Assembly (NCBI GenBank): GCA_030620005.1
Contig: JAUXAJ010000030.1
Span: forward strand, 1 to 27,538
From: Promethearchaeota archaeon
Lineage (GTDB): Archaea; Asgardarchaeota; Lokiarchaeia; Sigynarchaeales; SOKP01
Reading direction: 5' to 3'
DNA: 27,538 nt
Shown: positions 1 to 7,996 of the stretch, piece by piece
How the letters are laid out: every line of letters starts with the position of its first letter
Numbering within the stretch: position 1 is the first letter of the stretch
Program-made: the position numbers and the translations under genes
The notes under the pieces: generated by a model
Databases searched by the model: none
The model's input: only the letters and a program-made list of their open reading frames with translations
What the model was told of the DNA's origin: nothing

Positions 1-519
1 TTCTAAGGTTAAAGAAACGAAATATTTTCCCGTCTTCGTCTTGCTCACCGTCGCATGCTTGATTTTTTGTGTAAATACCCTCTCATCTTTGTATCGAATC
101 CACTTGAGTTTCGGAAGCTTGATCATCTTTCGCTGAACATCAATCTTGATGTTTCTATTCGTCATCTTCGTGGTGTAGCTTTCTCGTGCTTTCTTGGATT
201 TGAATCGCGGAAATCCAACCTTACGACCTTTTTTCAAGCCATTGAAAAAGTTGTTGTATGCTTCTTGCAAGTGTTCTCTCGAACATTGTAAGGCGATTGA
301 ATCTGCGTTTTTGAGAAACGGATACTCCTTCTTGTATTCGGCTTCCGTTTTGTACTTATAACCGTAAAGAGCGTCCTTATCGTCTTTTAGTTGCTCGTAC
401 ACCTCTTTCCGTTCTGATAACATCTGATTGAAAATGAAGCGAGAACACCCGATGGTGTCATGTACCTGTATCCGTTGAATGTCGTTCGGAAAAATCCGTA
501 GCTTAATGGCTTGAATCAT
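1..519 (-). CDS. tnpB: TnpB-family (IS605 OrfB) RNA-guided nuclease, N-terminal part, cut by window start
   Basis: Reading the minus strand from the ATG at 519 gives 173 codons open to the window edge. The protein begins MIQAIKLRIFPN and contains GCSRFIFNQML, then LQEAYNNFFNGLKKGRKVG and PRFKSKKARESYTT. This is the usual N-terminal order of TnpB/OrfB proteins of IS200/IS605 and IS607 elements: a short beta strand, a helical segment, then the 'GxPxFKSKK' region. TnpB is known to be a DNA nuclease guided by an RNA made from the element's right end. Its RuvC catalytic residues, zinc finger and right end lie left of base 1 and cannot be judged. No TnpA (Y1 transposase) is visible. The codon use is somewhat more GC-rich than the surrounding AT-rich genes, which fits a mobile origin. 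Confidence 0.9.
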   Translation of the reverse strand, partial: MIQAIKLRIFPNDIQRIQVHDTIGCSRFIFNQMLSERKEVYEQLKDDKDALYGYKYKTEAEYKKEYPFLKNADSIALQCSREHLQEAYNNFFNGLKKGRKVGFPRFKSKKARESYTTKMTNRNIKIDVQRKMIKLPKLKWIRYKDERVFTQKIKHATVSKTKTGKYFVSLTLE

Positions 520-602
520 TTATACAATAGTAGAAGTAATTATTATTTTAATGGTTTACAGTGCGATGGTTTAGTGATTTTTTTTTTCTAAAAAAAAATA
601 GG

Positions 603-644
603 ACTCAATTCATCTCCACCTTGAAAGGTGGAGTTTTCTTGAGT
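603..644 (-). mobile_element. Subterminal hairpin of the TnpB element's left end
   Basis: A perfect 8-bp stem, CTCCACCT (614-621) with AGGTGGAG (626-633), closes a TGAA loop. An outer 6-bp pair, ACTCAA (603-608) with TTGAGT (639-644), encloses it. It lies about 85-125 bp upstream of the tnpB start, where IS200/IS605-type elements carry an imperfect palindrome near their left end that the Y1 transposase recognises in single-stranded form. The reading frame of the adjacent SGNH remnant starts immediately to the right, so the element boundary is probably close to 645. The exact end and target site cannot be fixed without the other end. Confidence 0.65.
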
Positions 645-1178
645 GGTCATTATAAAAAAAAAAAAAGGATCCGTTAATAGTAAATTTGCTAAAGATTTAA
701 TTTTTGTTAACAAAGGGATTCCTGGAGATACTTCAACTGGGCTATTACATAGAATTAATAAAGATCTATTGAACTTTAAGCCTAAACCAGATTATTCGAT
801 CATCATAATAGGTTCTAACGATTTAGGATGGGGGCTTAAGAGTGATAATGTTTTAGAAAATATAAAAATATTGCATGAGATTTCCAGAGAAAATAGAATC
901 ATGTCAATAGGCGGATTAATACCCCCAATAACCAAAAGATCTTCAAGTCCTAGATGGGATATAACACATTCAGATTTTAATGAAGAATTAAAGCAATGTT
1001 TTATTGAAAAGGAAATACCATGCACAGATTACGGATACATGACAGATAATGACGACTATTTAAAGCAAGAGTATACATCTGGAGATGGGATCAATTTTCA
1101 ATAGCAGGATATAAGCAAATGGGATATAGCTTATTTCAGAATGTTATAAAGAAGATCATGAAAACTATTTTAATGTAA
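643..1178 (+). pseudogene. SGNH/GDSL-type hydrolase remnant, 5' truncated and frameshifted
   Basis: The frame from about 643 to 1104 encodes GIPGDTSTGLLHRI, then PDYSIIIIGSNDLGWGL, matching blocks II and III (Gly and GxND) of SGNH hydrolases. These enzymes are secreted or cytosolic esterases/lipases. Block I with the nucleophilic GDS serine is missing. The frame begins directly at the hairpin end of the TnpB element, so the 5' part was probably displaced by the insertion. At the 3' end the frame reads DGINFQ-stop. One base further on, the other frame continues FSIAGYKQMGYSLFQNVI to a TAA at 1178, which is the normal end after the DxxH motif. A single base lost from a T run near 1095-1098 explains this. 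The catalytic His position reads Asn. The 3' end overlaps the end of the opposite gene by 14 bp. Confidence 0.75.
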
Positions 1179-2274
1179 TTGCATGACATTTTTCTTGAAT
1201 AACTTTTCTTCCAATATTAGCAATTCTTTGAGCCAATTCAGAAATTCTCCATTTTTCATATCCTTTTACATAAGTAGAAAAAGTGTCTTGAAGTGGGTCC
1301 TTCCATTTTGATGGCATCTTATCCGCCCCTATTTTCGCACCAAGAATCGCTCCAATGTTGCCACAATTGCAATCCGTATCAAGCCCCATCATTGCTGCAA
1401 TGCAGATGGATTTTCCAAGAGGGTCTTTGTCTTGAGCACCGTATAATAGAGATAATATAATTATTCCGATGTTTGGAAGCACGTGAACACCGGAGAGAAA
1501 GCGATTCAAGAACTTTAGTTTTCTTTGTTTATAATCTTTTGAGTCTTTTTTTAGCAAGGTTTTCCGTATCTCGTGCCAATAATCAATTAATTCCTTCCTT
1601 CCTTGCCTGAAATTGTTTGGAACCTTGTCATAGATCTTTCTCGCTTTGAGGATCATTTGTGTATAAAGACTTTCTTCTGGAGGTCGAATAAACTTGAGGG
1701 AATCTTCAATATTTTTTGATATCTTTGGCTCAAAAAAGGCATTAGAAAGTAAAACCGCCACATATATTTCTCCTTCAATTCCTATCCCTGCGTGTGATAT
1801 GGAACCATCAATTTCAGCATATTTTTTTGCGATTCCAGGACACCCAGGAGATATTTGACCCCATATATCCGCCCTCATTTGAGCACCAATGGCATCGTAA
1901 TATATGTTATTGTGAGTTCCTGATTCAGGAGGCATAATGCCAGCTCTAAGATTTTTTAATGCGACTTCCTCGGCAGTAAAATTCTTTTTATAGAGAAGCT
2001 TGACCCATTCTTGAGCAATATCTTCAGCTGAAAGATTAATTCCATGTTTTTCTAGGGCAATTAGTGCACAAATTTCATACATCTCATCGTCATTAACATA
2101 ATCTAAATCAATTGGTTTTGGATAATATGTTATTTCACCGTATTTCTTTTTTATATATGAATAAGGTCTAAATTCAACCGGAGCTCCCACGAAATCGCCC
2201 GCAACACGCCCAAGCCACGATCCTAAAACCTTGTTATAATAATCATCTGAAGTGATTTCTTTCATGGTTATCAC
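1165..2274 (-). CDS. ADP-ribosylglycohydrolase (DraG/ARH) family protein
   Basis: This 369-residue protein has the all-helical ADP-ribosylglycohydrolase fold. It starts with YYNKVLGSWLGRVAGDFVGAPVE, the family's 'GxxxGDALGxPxE' segment. It then has NDDEMYE (about 61-67), the counterpart of the metal-binding DDT segment, and GLDTDCNCGNIGAILGA (about 297-313), the counterpart of the 'GGDTDTxAxxxGAlxGA' metal site. Family members remove ADP-ribose from proteins or hydrolyse related N- or O-glycosides with two Mg ions. The acidic metal ligands are kept, but NDDE in place of DDT and the Cys residues in the second motif suggest a divergent substrate. The start is GTG at 2274 or ATG at 2265. Only 16 bp separate it from the upstream GTPase gene, so the two are probably co-transcribed. 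Target and partner are unknown. Confidence 0.85.
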   Translation of the reverse strand: MITMKEITSDDYYNKVLGSWLGRVAGDFVGAPVEFRPYSYIKKKYGEITYYPKPIDLDYVNDDEMYEICALIALEKHGINLSAEDIAQEWVKLLYKKNFTAEEVALKNLRAGIMPPESGTHNNIYYDAIGAQMRADIWGQISPGCPGIAKKYAEIDGSISHAGIGIEGEIYVAVLLSNAFFEPKISKNIEDSLKFIRPPEESLYTQMILKARKIYDKVPNNFRQGRKELIDYWHEIRKTLLKKDSKDYKQRKLKFLNRFLSGVHVLPNIGIIILSLLYGAQDKDPLGKSICIAAMMGLDTDCNCGNIGAILGAKIGADKMPSKWKDPLQDTFSTYVKGYEKWRISELAQRIANIGRKVIQEKCHAITLK

Positions 2275-2290
2275 ACATCACCATTCACAT

Positions 2291-3616
2291 TCACATAACC
2301 GAGAACTCGGTGTCGTCGTCGTTGAATTCACCTTCAATTTTACCGCTCCCAGCCAAATCAAATATTAATCTAATTATATCTTCTGCATTCATTTTTAGGT
2401 ATTTTTCAATGTAACTAATCCTTACTCGCTTTTTCGTTTTTAAAATTCCTAAAAGACGCTCTTTAATATTATATCCATCTTTTTCTTCCTTATTACTATC
2501 TTCACTACCTTCAACATGAGTGACTAGAGTTAGTTTTGCCATTTCGGATGGATTTTCTGTCATTTCTATATCTGATTCGGTTTCTTCGATAAATTGACTT
2601 TCTATTTTTTTCTCATCTTCAAAAACGCCCTCATCTAGAGAGAAATCTTCAAAATCACTGATATGATCAGTAGTAATTCTTTCTCCTATAATCTCAACTT
2701 TTTCAATTTTGTTTTCATTTATAGCTAATTCGGGGATCCCTACTAATTCCCCTTCATCAACCAAGGTTTCTAATAAAAGATCAGTTTCAGGATCCAAGTC
2801 TAAGATATTTCCAATGATCTGAATCATTTTATCTCGATTTTCTTGCTTATTGGCGACCATTGCGTAGGTTTTACTACCCAATATCTGTTCAATTTCACTA
2901 GGTTTTATGGCGTTAGGCAAATCCTGTTTATTACCAATAATTGCTAAACGAGAATTCGGCGCTTCTACCTCTTTCAATTCCAAGAAGAATTTAGTTTTTT
3001 CGATGTTTTCAGGAGTTGAATCTGTTACTACCAGTACAACATCACTGGCTTTAATAAGATTTTTCCAAAGATATCCAAACTCCTCCTGTCCTGCAAAATC
3101 AAATATGTTGAACGATAAATTACCTATTTGGATTGTATCGATTTCTCCTGAAATCGTAGGAATATGTATCATGGGTACATCATCTGCTCTAAGTAATTTA
3201 GTTATAGTTGTCTTTCCTACACCTGAATATCCTACAATAGCTAACTTTGGATATAGTTTTTTATACAATTTATCTGTTTGAGCGTTTAATGAGTTAAACT
3301 CGGAAGGCTCTAAATCACCTTTCTCAATTTCCTCCATGAATAAATTTATGAATTTGTTTTTAAATTTGAACAATGGTTTTTTATTCGAACTTAAATAGTT
3401 TTCTACTAAATCTGTAATAAAAACAAAAATTAAATTTTCTCTGGGTTTTTTATTGTAAGATATTTTATACTTGTTAAAATCCAGAGAACCTGATTTTATC
3501 ATATCTATTTTTTTTATCTTGGTAACTACTTCCTCGATTTCTGAATCAGATAATGCACTTCCAAAAGTTTTGGTGTATATCACATCTTTTTTATAAACTA
3601 TAATTTGCCTGAGCAT
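2291..3616 (-). CDS. Longin-like / Arf-like small GTPase / winged-helix fusion protein
   Basis: A 441-residue protein with three parts. Residues 1-115 (MLRQIIVYKKDVIYTKTFG at the start) resemble a longin or roadblock-type alpha/beta domain. Residues 124-275 form a Ras-superfamily GTPase. Its P-loop is GYSGVGKTT (129-137), its switch-I Thr is T154 in PTISGE, DFAGQEEF (173-180) is G3, NKQD (229-232) is G4 and ANK (255-257) is near G5. The Gln of DFAGQ is the usual catalytic Gln. A roughly 100-residue acidic linker follows, then a winged-helix domain (about 382-441) ending in an acidic FNDDDTEF tail. No lipidation signal or membrane segment is seen. Asgard archaea are known for many small GTPases and for longin/roadblock proteins; the fused winged helix makes this architecture unusual. 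It is the first gene of a two-gene operon. The cellular role is unknown; membrane-trafficking-like or signalling functions are only a guess. Confidence 0.88.
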   Translation of the reverse strand: MLRQIIVYKKDVIYTKTFGSALSDSEIEEVVTKIKKIDMIKSGSLDFNKYKISYNKKPRENLIFVFITDLVENYLSSNKKPLFKFKNKFINLFMEEIEKGDLEPSEFNSLNAQTDKLYKKLYPKLAIVGYSGVGKTTITKLLRADDVPMIHIPTISGEIDTIQIGNLSFNIFDFAGQEEFGYLWKNLIKASDVVLVVTDSTPENIEKTKFFLELKEVEAPNSRLAIIGNKQDLPNAIKPSEIEQILGSKTYAMVANKQENRDKMIQIIGNILDLDPETDLLLETLVDEGELVGIPELAINENKIEKVEIIGERITTDHISDFEDFSLDEGVFEDEKKIESQFIEETESDIEMTENPSEMAKLTLVTHVEGSEDSNKEEKDGYNIKERLLGILKTKKRVRISYIEKYLKMNAEDIIRLIFDLAGSGKIEGEFNDDDTEFSVM

Positions 3617-3910
3617 TTCTATTAAATCTCTTTTAAATCGTTAACTTCTTCTTCATAAATAATATAACAAATCTCAATTATTAATTTTCTTTAAAAATCA
3701 TGATGTTTCATTTATAAGTTTGTTTGTTTTTAAAAAAATCATGCGAATAGTTTTTAGGTAACCTCTTGCATTATTTCCCGAACTAACTAAGTCAATTTAA
3801 TGATTTGTCATTTAATTCTTTTATTTTTTGTTTCATTTTTCCTCAATCAATTATTTTAACTCTTGTTAATTTACTATCATAAATTAGACAATGTGAATTG
3901 AGTATTAAAC

Positions 3911-5197
3911 ATGAAAGAATACGGTGAAGATATAACTAGTTGGTTAGGATTTTTTCCTTCAAGAACTTTTGCTGCCGGCACTTGTCTTCAGATTGGTTCG
4001 ATGGGTGTTGTTGGTGTGGTTAAAACTGATGAGGGATTAATTGTATTCGACCTTGCCTTGAGACCAAACGGTCCCAAGATAATAAAAGAAATTCGTAAGT
4101 TTTCAGATAAACCAATAAAATATATAGTCTACTCACATGGTCATTTTGACCATTGTTTTGGATACGAACCAATCATTGAAGAGGTAAAAAAACAGGGTTG
4201 GGAAATGCCTCAAATAATTGGGCACGAAAATTTACTTGAACGATTTGAAAAATATAGAATTTTAGATAAATACCATAAATGGATAAATTCAATGCAATTT
4301 TCCTCAGCATCTAAAAAAGCAGGTAAATTGGTAACGGCGCACCAAACCCTTGATCCAACCATAATATTACGTGGAAATGAAAACTATAAATTTACCCTAG
4401 GCGGGATAAGCTTCGAAATTTATCACGATAAAGGGGAAACTGATGATAGCCTATGGATGTACGTGCCTGAAAAAAAAACCATATTTGCTGGCGATTTATA
4501 CTTATCGTGCTTTCCTAATGTAGGAAACCCCTATAAAGTTCAAAGATATCCAAAACACTGGGCACGAGCAATGGAAAGAATGTTAGAAAAAAACGCAGAT
4601 TATTTAGTACCGGGCCATGGTAAGCTTATTGAAGGTAAAGATAATGTTAAAGAATGTTTATCAATTACCGCAGAGGCCATGCACTTTGTTCACGACGAGG
4701 TTGTGAAAAGAATGAACCAAGGGAAATGGTTTGAAGAGATTTATCACGAAATGCTTGAGATTTTTCCAGATAAGTTCAAAAATAGCAAGTATTTAAAACC
4801 AATTTACGGTTGCTATCGATTTGCGATACATGCAACTCATAGACTTTATCACGGTTGGTATAATACGGGTAATCCCACTGATTTTTTTCCCGCAAGATCT
4901 AAAGATGTTGCTACTGAATTTTTAAAGATTAATGACCCAGAAAAATACCTTGAACACGCAACTAAACTTTTTGAAGAAGGGAAATTACAGTTAGTTTTAC
5001 ACGTCATTGACCCTGTAATTAAAGGCATCGATGAGTCAAGCAATTCGAAAGTATTATTAGATGCTCTGAATTTAAAATTCAAGATTTTAAAACAGAAAGC
5101 TTCGGACGAACCGTCATTCATAGCTGAAAACATAATTCGGAACGGAGCGGAACAGCTAAAGCGAAAAATAAAAGAGTTAAAAACAAAAATAAAATAA
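3911..5197 (+). CDS. Alkyl-sulfatase-like metallo-beta-lactamase-fold hydrolase
   Basis: A 428-residue protein. Residues 20-240 form a metallo-beta-lactamase domain with HGHFDH (76-81), GHEN (104-107), GETDDS (175-180), AGDLY (193-197) and PGHG (234-237), enough for a two-metal centre. Residues 245-370 contain YRFAIHATHRLYHGWYN and DFFPA, characteristic of the dimerisation domain of class III alkyl sulfatases (SdsA1/BDS1 type). Those enzymes cleave sulfate from primary alkyl sulfates. This protein is shorter than the usual ~600-660 residues, lacks an obvious C-terminal SCP2-like domain, and has Asp (AGDLY) where alkyl sulfatases often use Glu. The substrate may therefore be a different ester. 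No signal peptide is seen, so it is probably cytosolic. Two arylsulfatase-type genes follow within 3 kb, which supports a sulfate-ester theme. Confidence 0.82.
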   Translation: MKEYGEDITSWLGFFPSRTFAAGTCLQIGSMGVVGVVKTDEGLIVFDLALRPNGPKIIKEIRKFSDKPIKYIVYSHGHFDHCFGYEPIIEEVKKQGWEMPQIIGHENLLERFEKYRILDKYHKWINSMQFSSASKKAGKLVTAHQTLDPTIILRGNENYKFTLGGISFEIYHDKGETDDSLWMYVPEKKTIFAGDLYLSCFPNVGNPYKVQRYPKHWARAMERMLEKNADYLVPGHGKLIEGKDNVKECLSITAEAMHFVHDEVVKRMNQGKWFEEIYHEMLEIFPDKFKNSKYLKPIYGCYRFAIHATHRLYHGWYNTGNPTDFFPARSKDVATEFLKINDPEKYLEHATKLFEEGKLQLVLHVIDPVIKGIDESSNSKVLLDALNLKFKILKQKASDEPSFIAENIIRNGAEQLKRKIKELKTKIK

Positions 5198-5240
5198 AAA
5201 AAATTAAGAATAAATAAATTAGGAATTATTATTTTTATTA

Positions 5241-6302
5241 TTATTTACCTTTTCTTGCCTTCTTTGCTTCCTTCTTAGCTCTTTGCTTTAAATATTTTCG
5301 TCTTAAAGACTCAGGTTTTGTAGCGTAAATAACTATATTCAATATTCCTCCAAATGTTAAAATAACTCCGGTAATTATATATCCAATCCTACTAATTCTA
5401 TCGGTAAAAGGACTGTTAGAAAGACCAAAAAGCCATGAAGCTAAAAAGAAAAACATGATGCCCGCAAAAAGATTCCCCCTAAATAATTTTCCGTCTGAAA
5501 CTTCTTGAGTCATTGAAGGTGTGGCACCTGGTTTAAATTCTTGTTTTTTAATTGATTGGCTCTTCGGTGGTTGGATTTCTTGTCTTTCTAAATCCGCACC
5601 ACAATTCCCACAAAAAGTATTTTCAGGTGCTATTGATGTTCCACATGTAGGACAAAATCTTGCTCCCAATTCTTCCCTTTTCACAACTTCTGGTTGTCTA
5701 ATAACTTCTTCTTCTTTTGGTTTTTTCTTAATTTTAGGAACTTTTACTTTTTTGGGCTTTTTGACTTTTTCTTTAGTGGCTTCAAGGTCCACTTTAGATA
5801 GGATGGCTACACCAACAATAGGGATAGCGGCGCCAAGAAAAATCCCTATCACTCCAAATCCCGGCCCATGGTAATTTAATCCCCAGAATCTAAAACAACT
5901 CGAAGAAGAAAATGGATACCTGTTAATATTCAAGTTTAATGAACACGACAATTCCATCATTATCATCCATATTATTATTCCGATAATGGGTAAAACCGCC
6001 CCTATTAACCATTTTTTCTTAAATTCTTCAAGTTCCAATCCATTTTTTCTAATTTTTAAAGCACTATTAACGAGCACGATTACTCCAACTAATACTAAAA
6101 TCGAACTGACGATTGCGGGAATAATACGCATTATATCCCTTGTCATCTCGAAAACTCTCATATTTCTTAATGAGACGCCCCAAATCCAAACAAAACTCCA
6201 AGATCTATAAGCTGCGGGAGTTAAAAAAGCCATGATTAGCATTATTCCTCCAATTAAAGGAAATAACCAAGAAATATTTTTTAGATTCGCCATAATTCGC
6301 AT
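5241..6302 (-). CDS. Membrane protein with internal zinc ribbon
   Basis: A 353-residue protein with about four N-terminal hydrophobic helices (near 10-30, 60-80, 97-116 and 148-170). A very basic KKPKKVKVPKIKKKPKEEE linker comes next, then a zinc ribbon with CPTCG and CGNCG (about 218-236). After a disordered Gln/Lys/Pro stretch there are two more membrane helices (about 278-300 and 310-332) and a Lys/Arg-rich tail. Such 'zinc-ribbon plus membrane' proteins are common in Asgard archaea and have no fixed function. The gene is convergent with the alkyl-sulfatase-like gene, with only 43 bp between stops. The start is ATG at 6302, or possibly the ATG at 6293 three codons in. I do not recognise a specific family. 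Confidence 0.8.
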   Translation of the reverse strand: MRIMANLKNISWLFPLIGGIMLIMAFLTPAAYRSWSFVWIWGVSLRNMRVFEMTRDIMRIIPAIVSSILVLVGVIVLVNSALKIRKNGLELEEFKKKWLIGAVLPIIGIIIWMIMMELSCSLNLNINRYPFSSSSCFRFWGLNYHGPGFGVIGIFLGAAIPIVGVAILSKVDLEATKEKVKKPKKVKVPKIKKKPKEEEVIRQPEVVKREELGARFCPTCGTSIAPENTFCGNCGADLERQEIQPPKSQSIKKQEFKPGATPSMTQEVSDGKLFRGNLFAGIMFFFLASWLFGLSNSPFTDRISRIGYIITGVILTFGGILNIVIYATKPESLRRKYLKQRAKKEAKKARKGK

Positions 6303-6473
6303 TCAATTTTTATTTTTTTTAGAATGTTATTTTAAAAATATAAATTTCGTTAGTAATTATATTTTCATTTTACTTTTTAAGATTTATCATAATTCCATTT
6401 AAAAAAATAGGAAACAACTTTTTTTAATGAAAAAATTAGCACTCGATCAATTCCTTGACAAAAACATAAGAAA

Positions 6474-6482
6474 TTATATAAA
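6474..6482 (+). promoter_or_regulatory. TATA box of the sulfatase gene
   Basis: TTATATAAA lies about 30 bp before the ATG at 6509. Archaeal transcription normally starts about 25 bp after the TATA centre, which would give a transcript with almost no leader. No Shine-Dalgarno sequence precedes the ATG, which agrees with that. Confidence 0.5.
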
Positions 6483-6505
6483 TTTTTCATTAAACTAAAA
6501 AGATA

Positions 6506-7906
6506 TTGATGGTAAAAAACAAACCTAATATTATTTTTATACTAATTGACGATCTTGGCTGGAGTGATGTAGGCTGTCATGGTAGCGATTTTTACGAAAC
6601 ACCTAATTTGGATGCTCTAGCAATGGAAGGCATGCGATTTACCGACGCCTACGCAGCTTGTCCTGTATGTTCGCCTACTCGAGCGAGTATCCTGACGGGG
6701 AAATATCCTGCCACTTTAGGAGTGACGAACTTTATAGGAGGTCATGCAAAAGGTAAACTGATTGATGCTCCTTATGTCGATCACCTCCCCCTTGAAGAGA
6801 AAATAATTGCCAGCGCATTAAAAGATGCAGGGTATCGAACATATCACGTGGGTAAATGGCACCTGGGAAATGAGCCATATTGGCCTGAGCACCACGGTTT
6901 TGACGTAAATATCGCCGGCTGTAGCTGGGGCCTACCAATGGGAGGCTACTTCAGTCCTTATCGTAATCCTAAGCTTGAGGATGGTCCTAAAAGGGAATAT
7001 CTGACTGATCGGCTCACTGATGAGGCAATCAAACTCATTGAAGCTAATGGAGATGATCCATTTTTTTTATATCTACCTTACTATGCCGTGCACATTCCTA
7101 TTCAAGCCCCTCGGGAATATAAACTGAAATACAAGGAAAAGGCAAAAGCTCTTGGTCTTGATAAGTTGAAAACATTTGAGGAAGGAGAATTTTTTCCTTG
7201 TAAGCATAAAAGAAATTTGCATGTAAAGCGTCGTTTGGTACAATCGGATCCCGCGTATGCTGCCATGATCGAGAAACTCGATGAAAACATCGGACGATTG
7301 TTGAGATCACTCAAGGATTTGGGGAAGGAAGATAATACGGTTGTATTTTTTACTTCTGATAATGGTGGTCTATCGACAGCAGAAGGCTCTCCAACTTGTA
7401 ATGCGCCTCTGAGTGAAGGAAAGGGGTGGATGTACGAAGGTGGAACCCGCGAACCTCTCTTAGTCAAATGGCCTGGAGTAATCGAGCCTGGAAGCGTGTG
7501 TTCTACACCAGTAACAAGCCCTGATTTTTATCCCACTATATTAGAGATTGCCGGTTTAGAACTAATCCCAGAACAGCACTGTGATGGCGCTAGTTTATTG
7601 CCTCTTTTAAAGGGTAAAAATATAATCGACCGAGATGCGATTTTTTGGCATTATCCTCACTACGGTAATCAAGGAGGAACACCAGGATCATCCGTGCGAG
7701 CTGGTGATTACAAGTTGATCGAATTCTTTGAGAATGGAAACATTGAACTTTATGATCTAAGAAATGACATTGGTGAAGAGCACGATCTTTCAGAAGAAGA
7801 ACCTGAAATAGCTGCTCGACTTAAAAATTTACTTTTTGAGTGGAGAGAAAGCGTTAAGGCCAAGATACCAGAACGGAATCCAAATTATAGGAAAAAAAAT
7901 GAGTAA
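6506..7906 (+). CDS. Sulfatase (formylglycine-dependent, arylsulfatase A type)
   Basis: A 466-residue type I sulfatase that hydrolyses sulfate monoesters. The N-terminal PNIIFILIDDLGWSDVGCHG carries the Asp pair that binds Ca. VCSPTRASILTG (54-65) holds the C-x-P-T-R motif in which Cys is oxidised to formylglycine by FGE or an anaerobic maturase. GKWHLG and TSDNGG complete the metal and sulfate site. The C-terminal ELYDLRNDIGEEHDLS is also typical. There is no signal peptide, so the enzyme is predicted to be cytosolic, unlike many bacterial homologues. The first possible codon is TTG at 6506, but the ATG at 6509 is more likely given the TATA box spacing. Codon use is somewhat more GC-rich than in its neighbours, so acquisition from bacteria is plausible but unproven. 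No maturase gene is visible in the window. Confidence 0.93.
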   Translation: MMVKNKPNIIFILIDDLGWSDVGCHGSDFYETPNLDALAMEGMRFTDAYAACPVCSPTRASILTGKYPATLGVTNFIGGHAKGKLIDAPYVDHLPLEEKIIASALKDAGYRTYHVGKWHLGNEPYWPEHHGFDVNIAGCSWGLPMGGYFSPYRNPKLEDGPKREYLTDRLTDEAIKLIEANGDDPFFLYLPYYAVHIPIQAPREYKLKYKEKAKALGLDKLKTFEEGEFFPCKHKRNLHVKRRLVQSDPAYAAMIEKLDENIGRLLRSLKDLGKEDNTVVFFTSDNGGLSTAEGSPTCNAPLSEGKGWMYEGGTREPLLVKWPGVIEPGSVCSTPVTSPDFYPTILEIAGLELIPEQHCDGASLLPLLKGKNIIDRDAIFWHYPHYGNQGGTPGSSVRAGDYKLIEFFENGNIELYDLRNDIGEEHDLSEEEPEIAARLKNLLFEWRESVKAKIPERNPNYRKKNE

Positions 7907-7996
7907 TAAACGGATTTAATAATAGGTTTTATTTATTTTATTTAAAAATTTATTCTTTAATAATTTCTATAAAGTTAATTGTAAAATTAAGGAAAA

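Noticed and set aside
55..291. 78-codon plus-strand open frame at the left end
   Set aside because: It lies antisense to the TnpB coding region, which has clear family motifs.
1088..1101. SGNH frameshift as another BHB intron
   Set aside because: A single base is lost in a T run; there is no insert and no hairpin.
643..1104. SGNH frame as a complete gene starting at GTG 643
   Set aside because: Block I with the catalytic Ser is missing and the start lies in the end of the insertion element.
7102..7467. 121-codon minus-strand frame inside the sulfatase
   Set aside because: It is a shadow of the opposite strand of a well-supported gene and has no recognisable motif.
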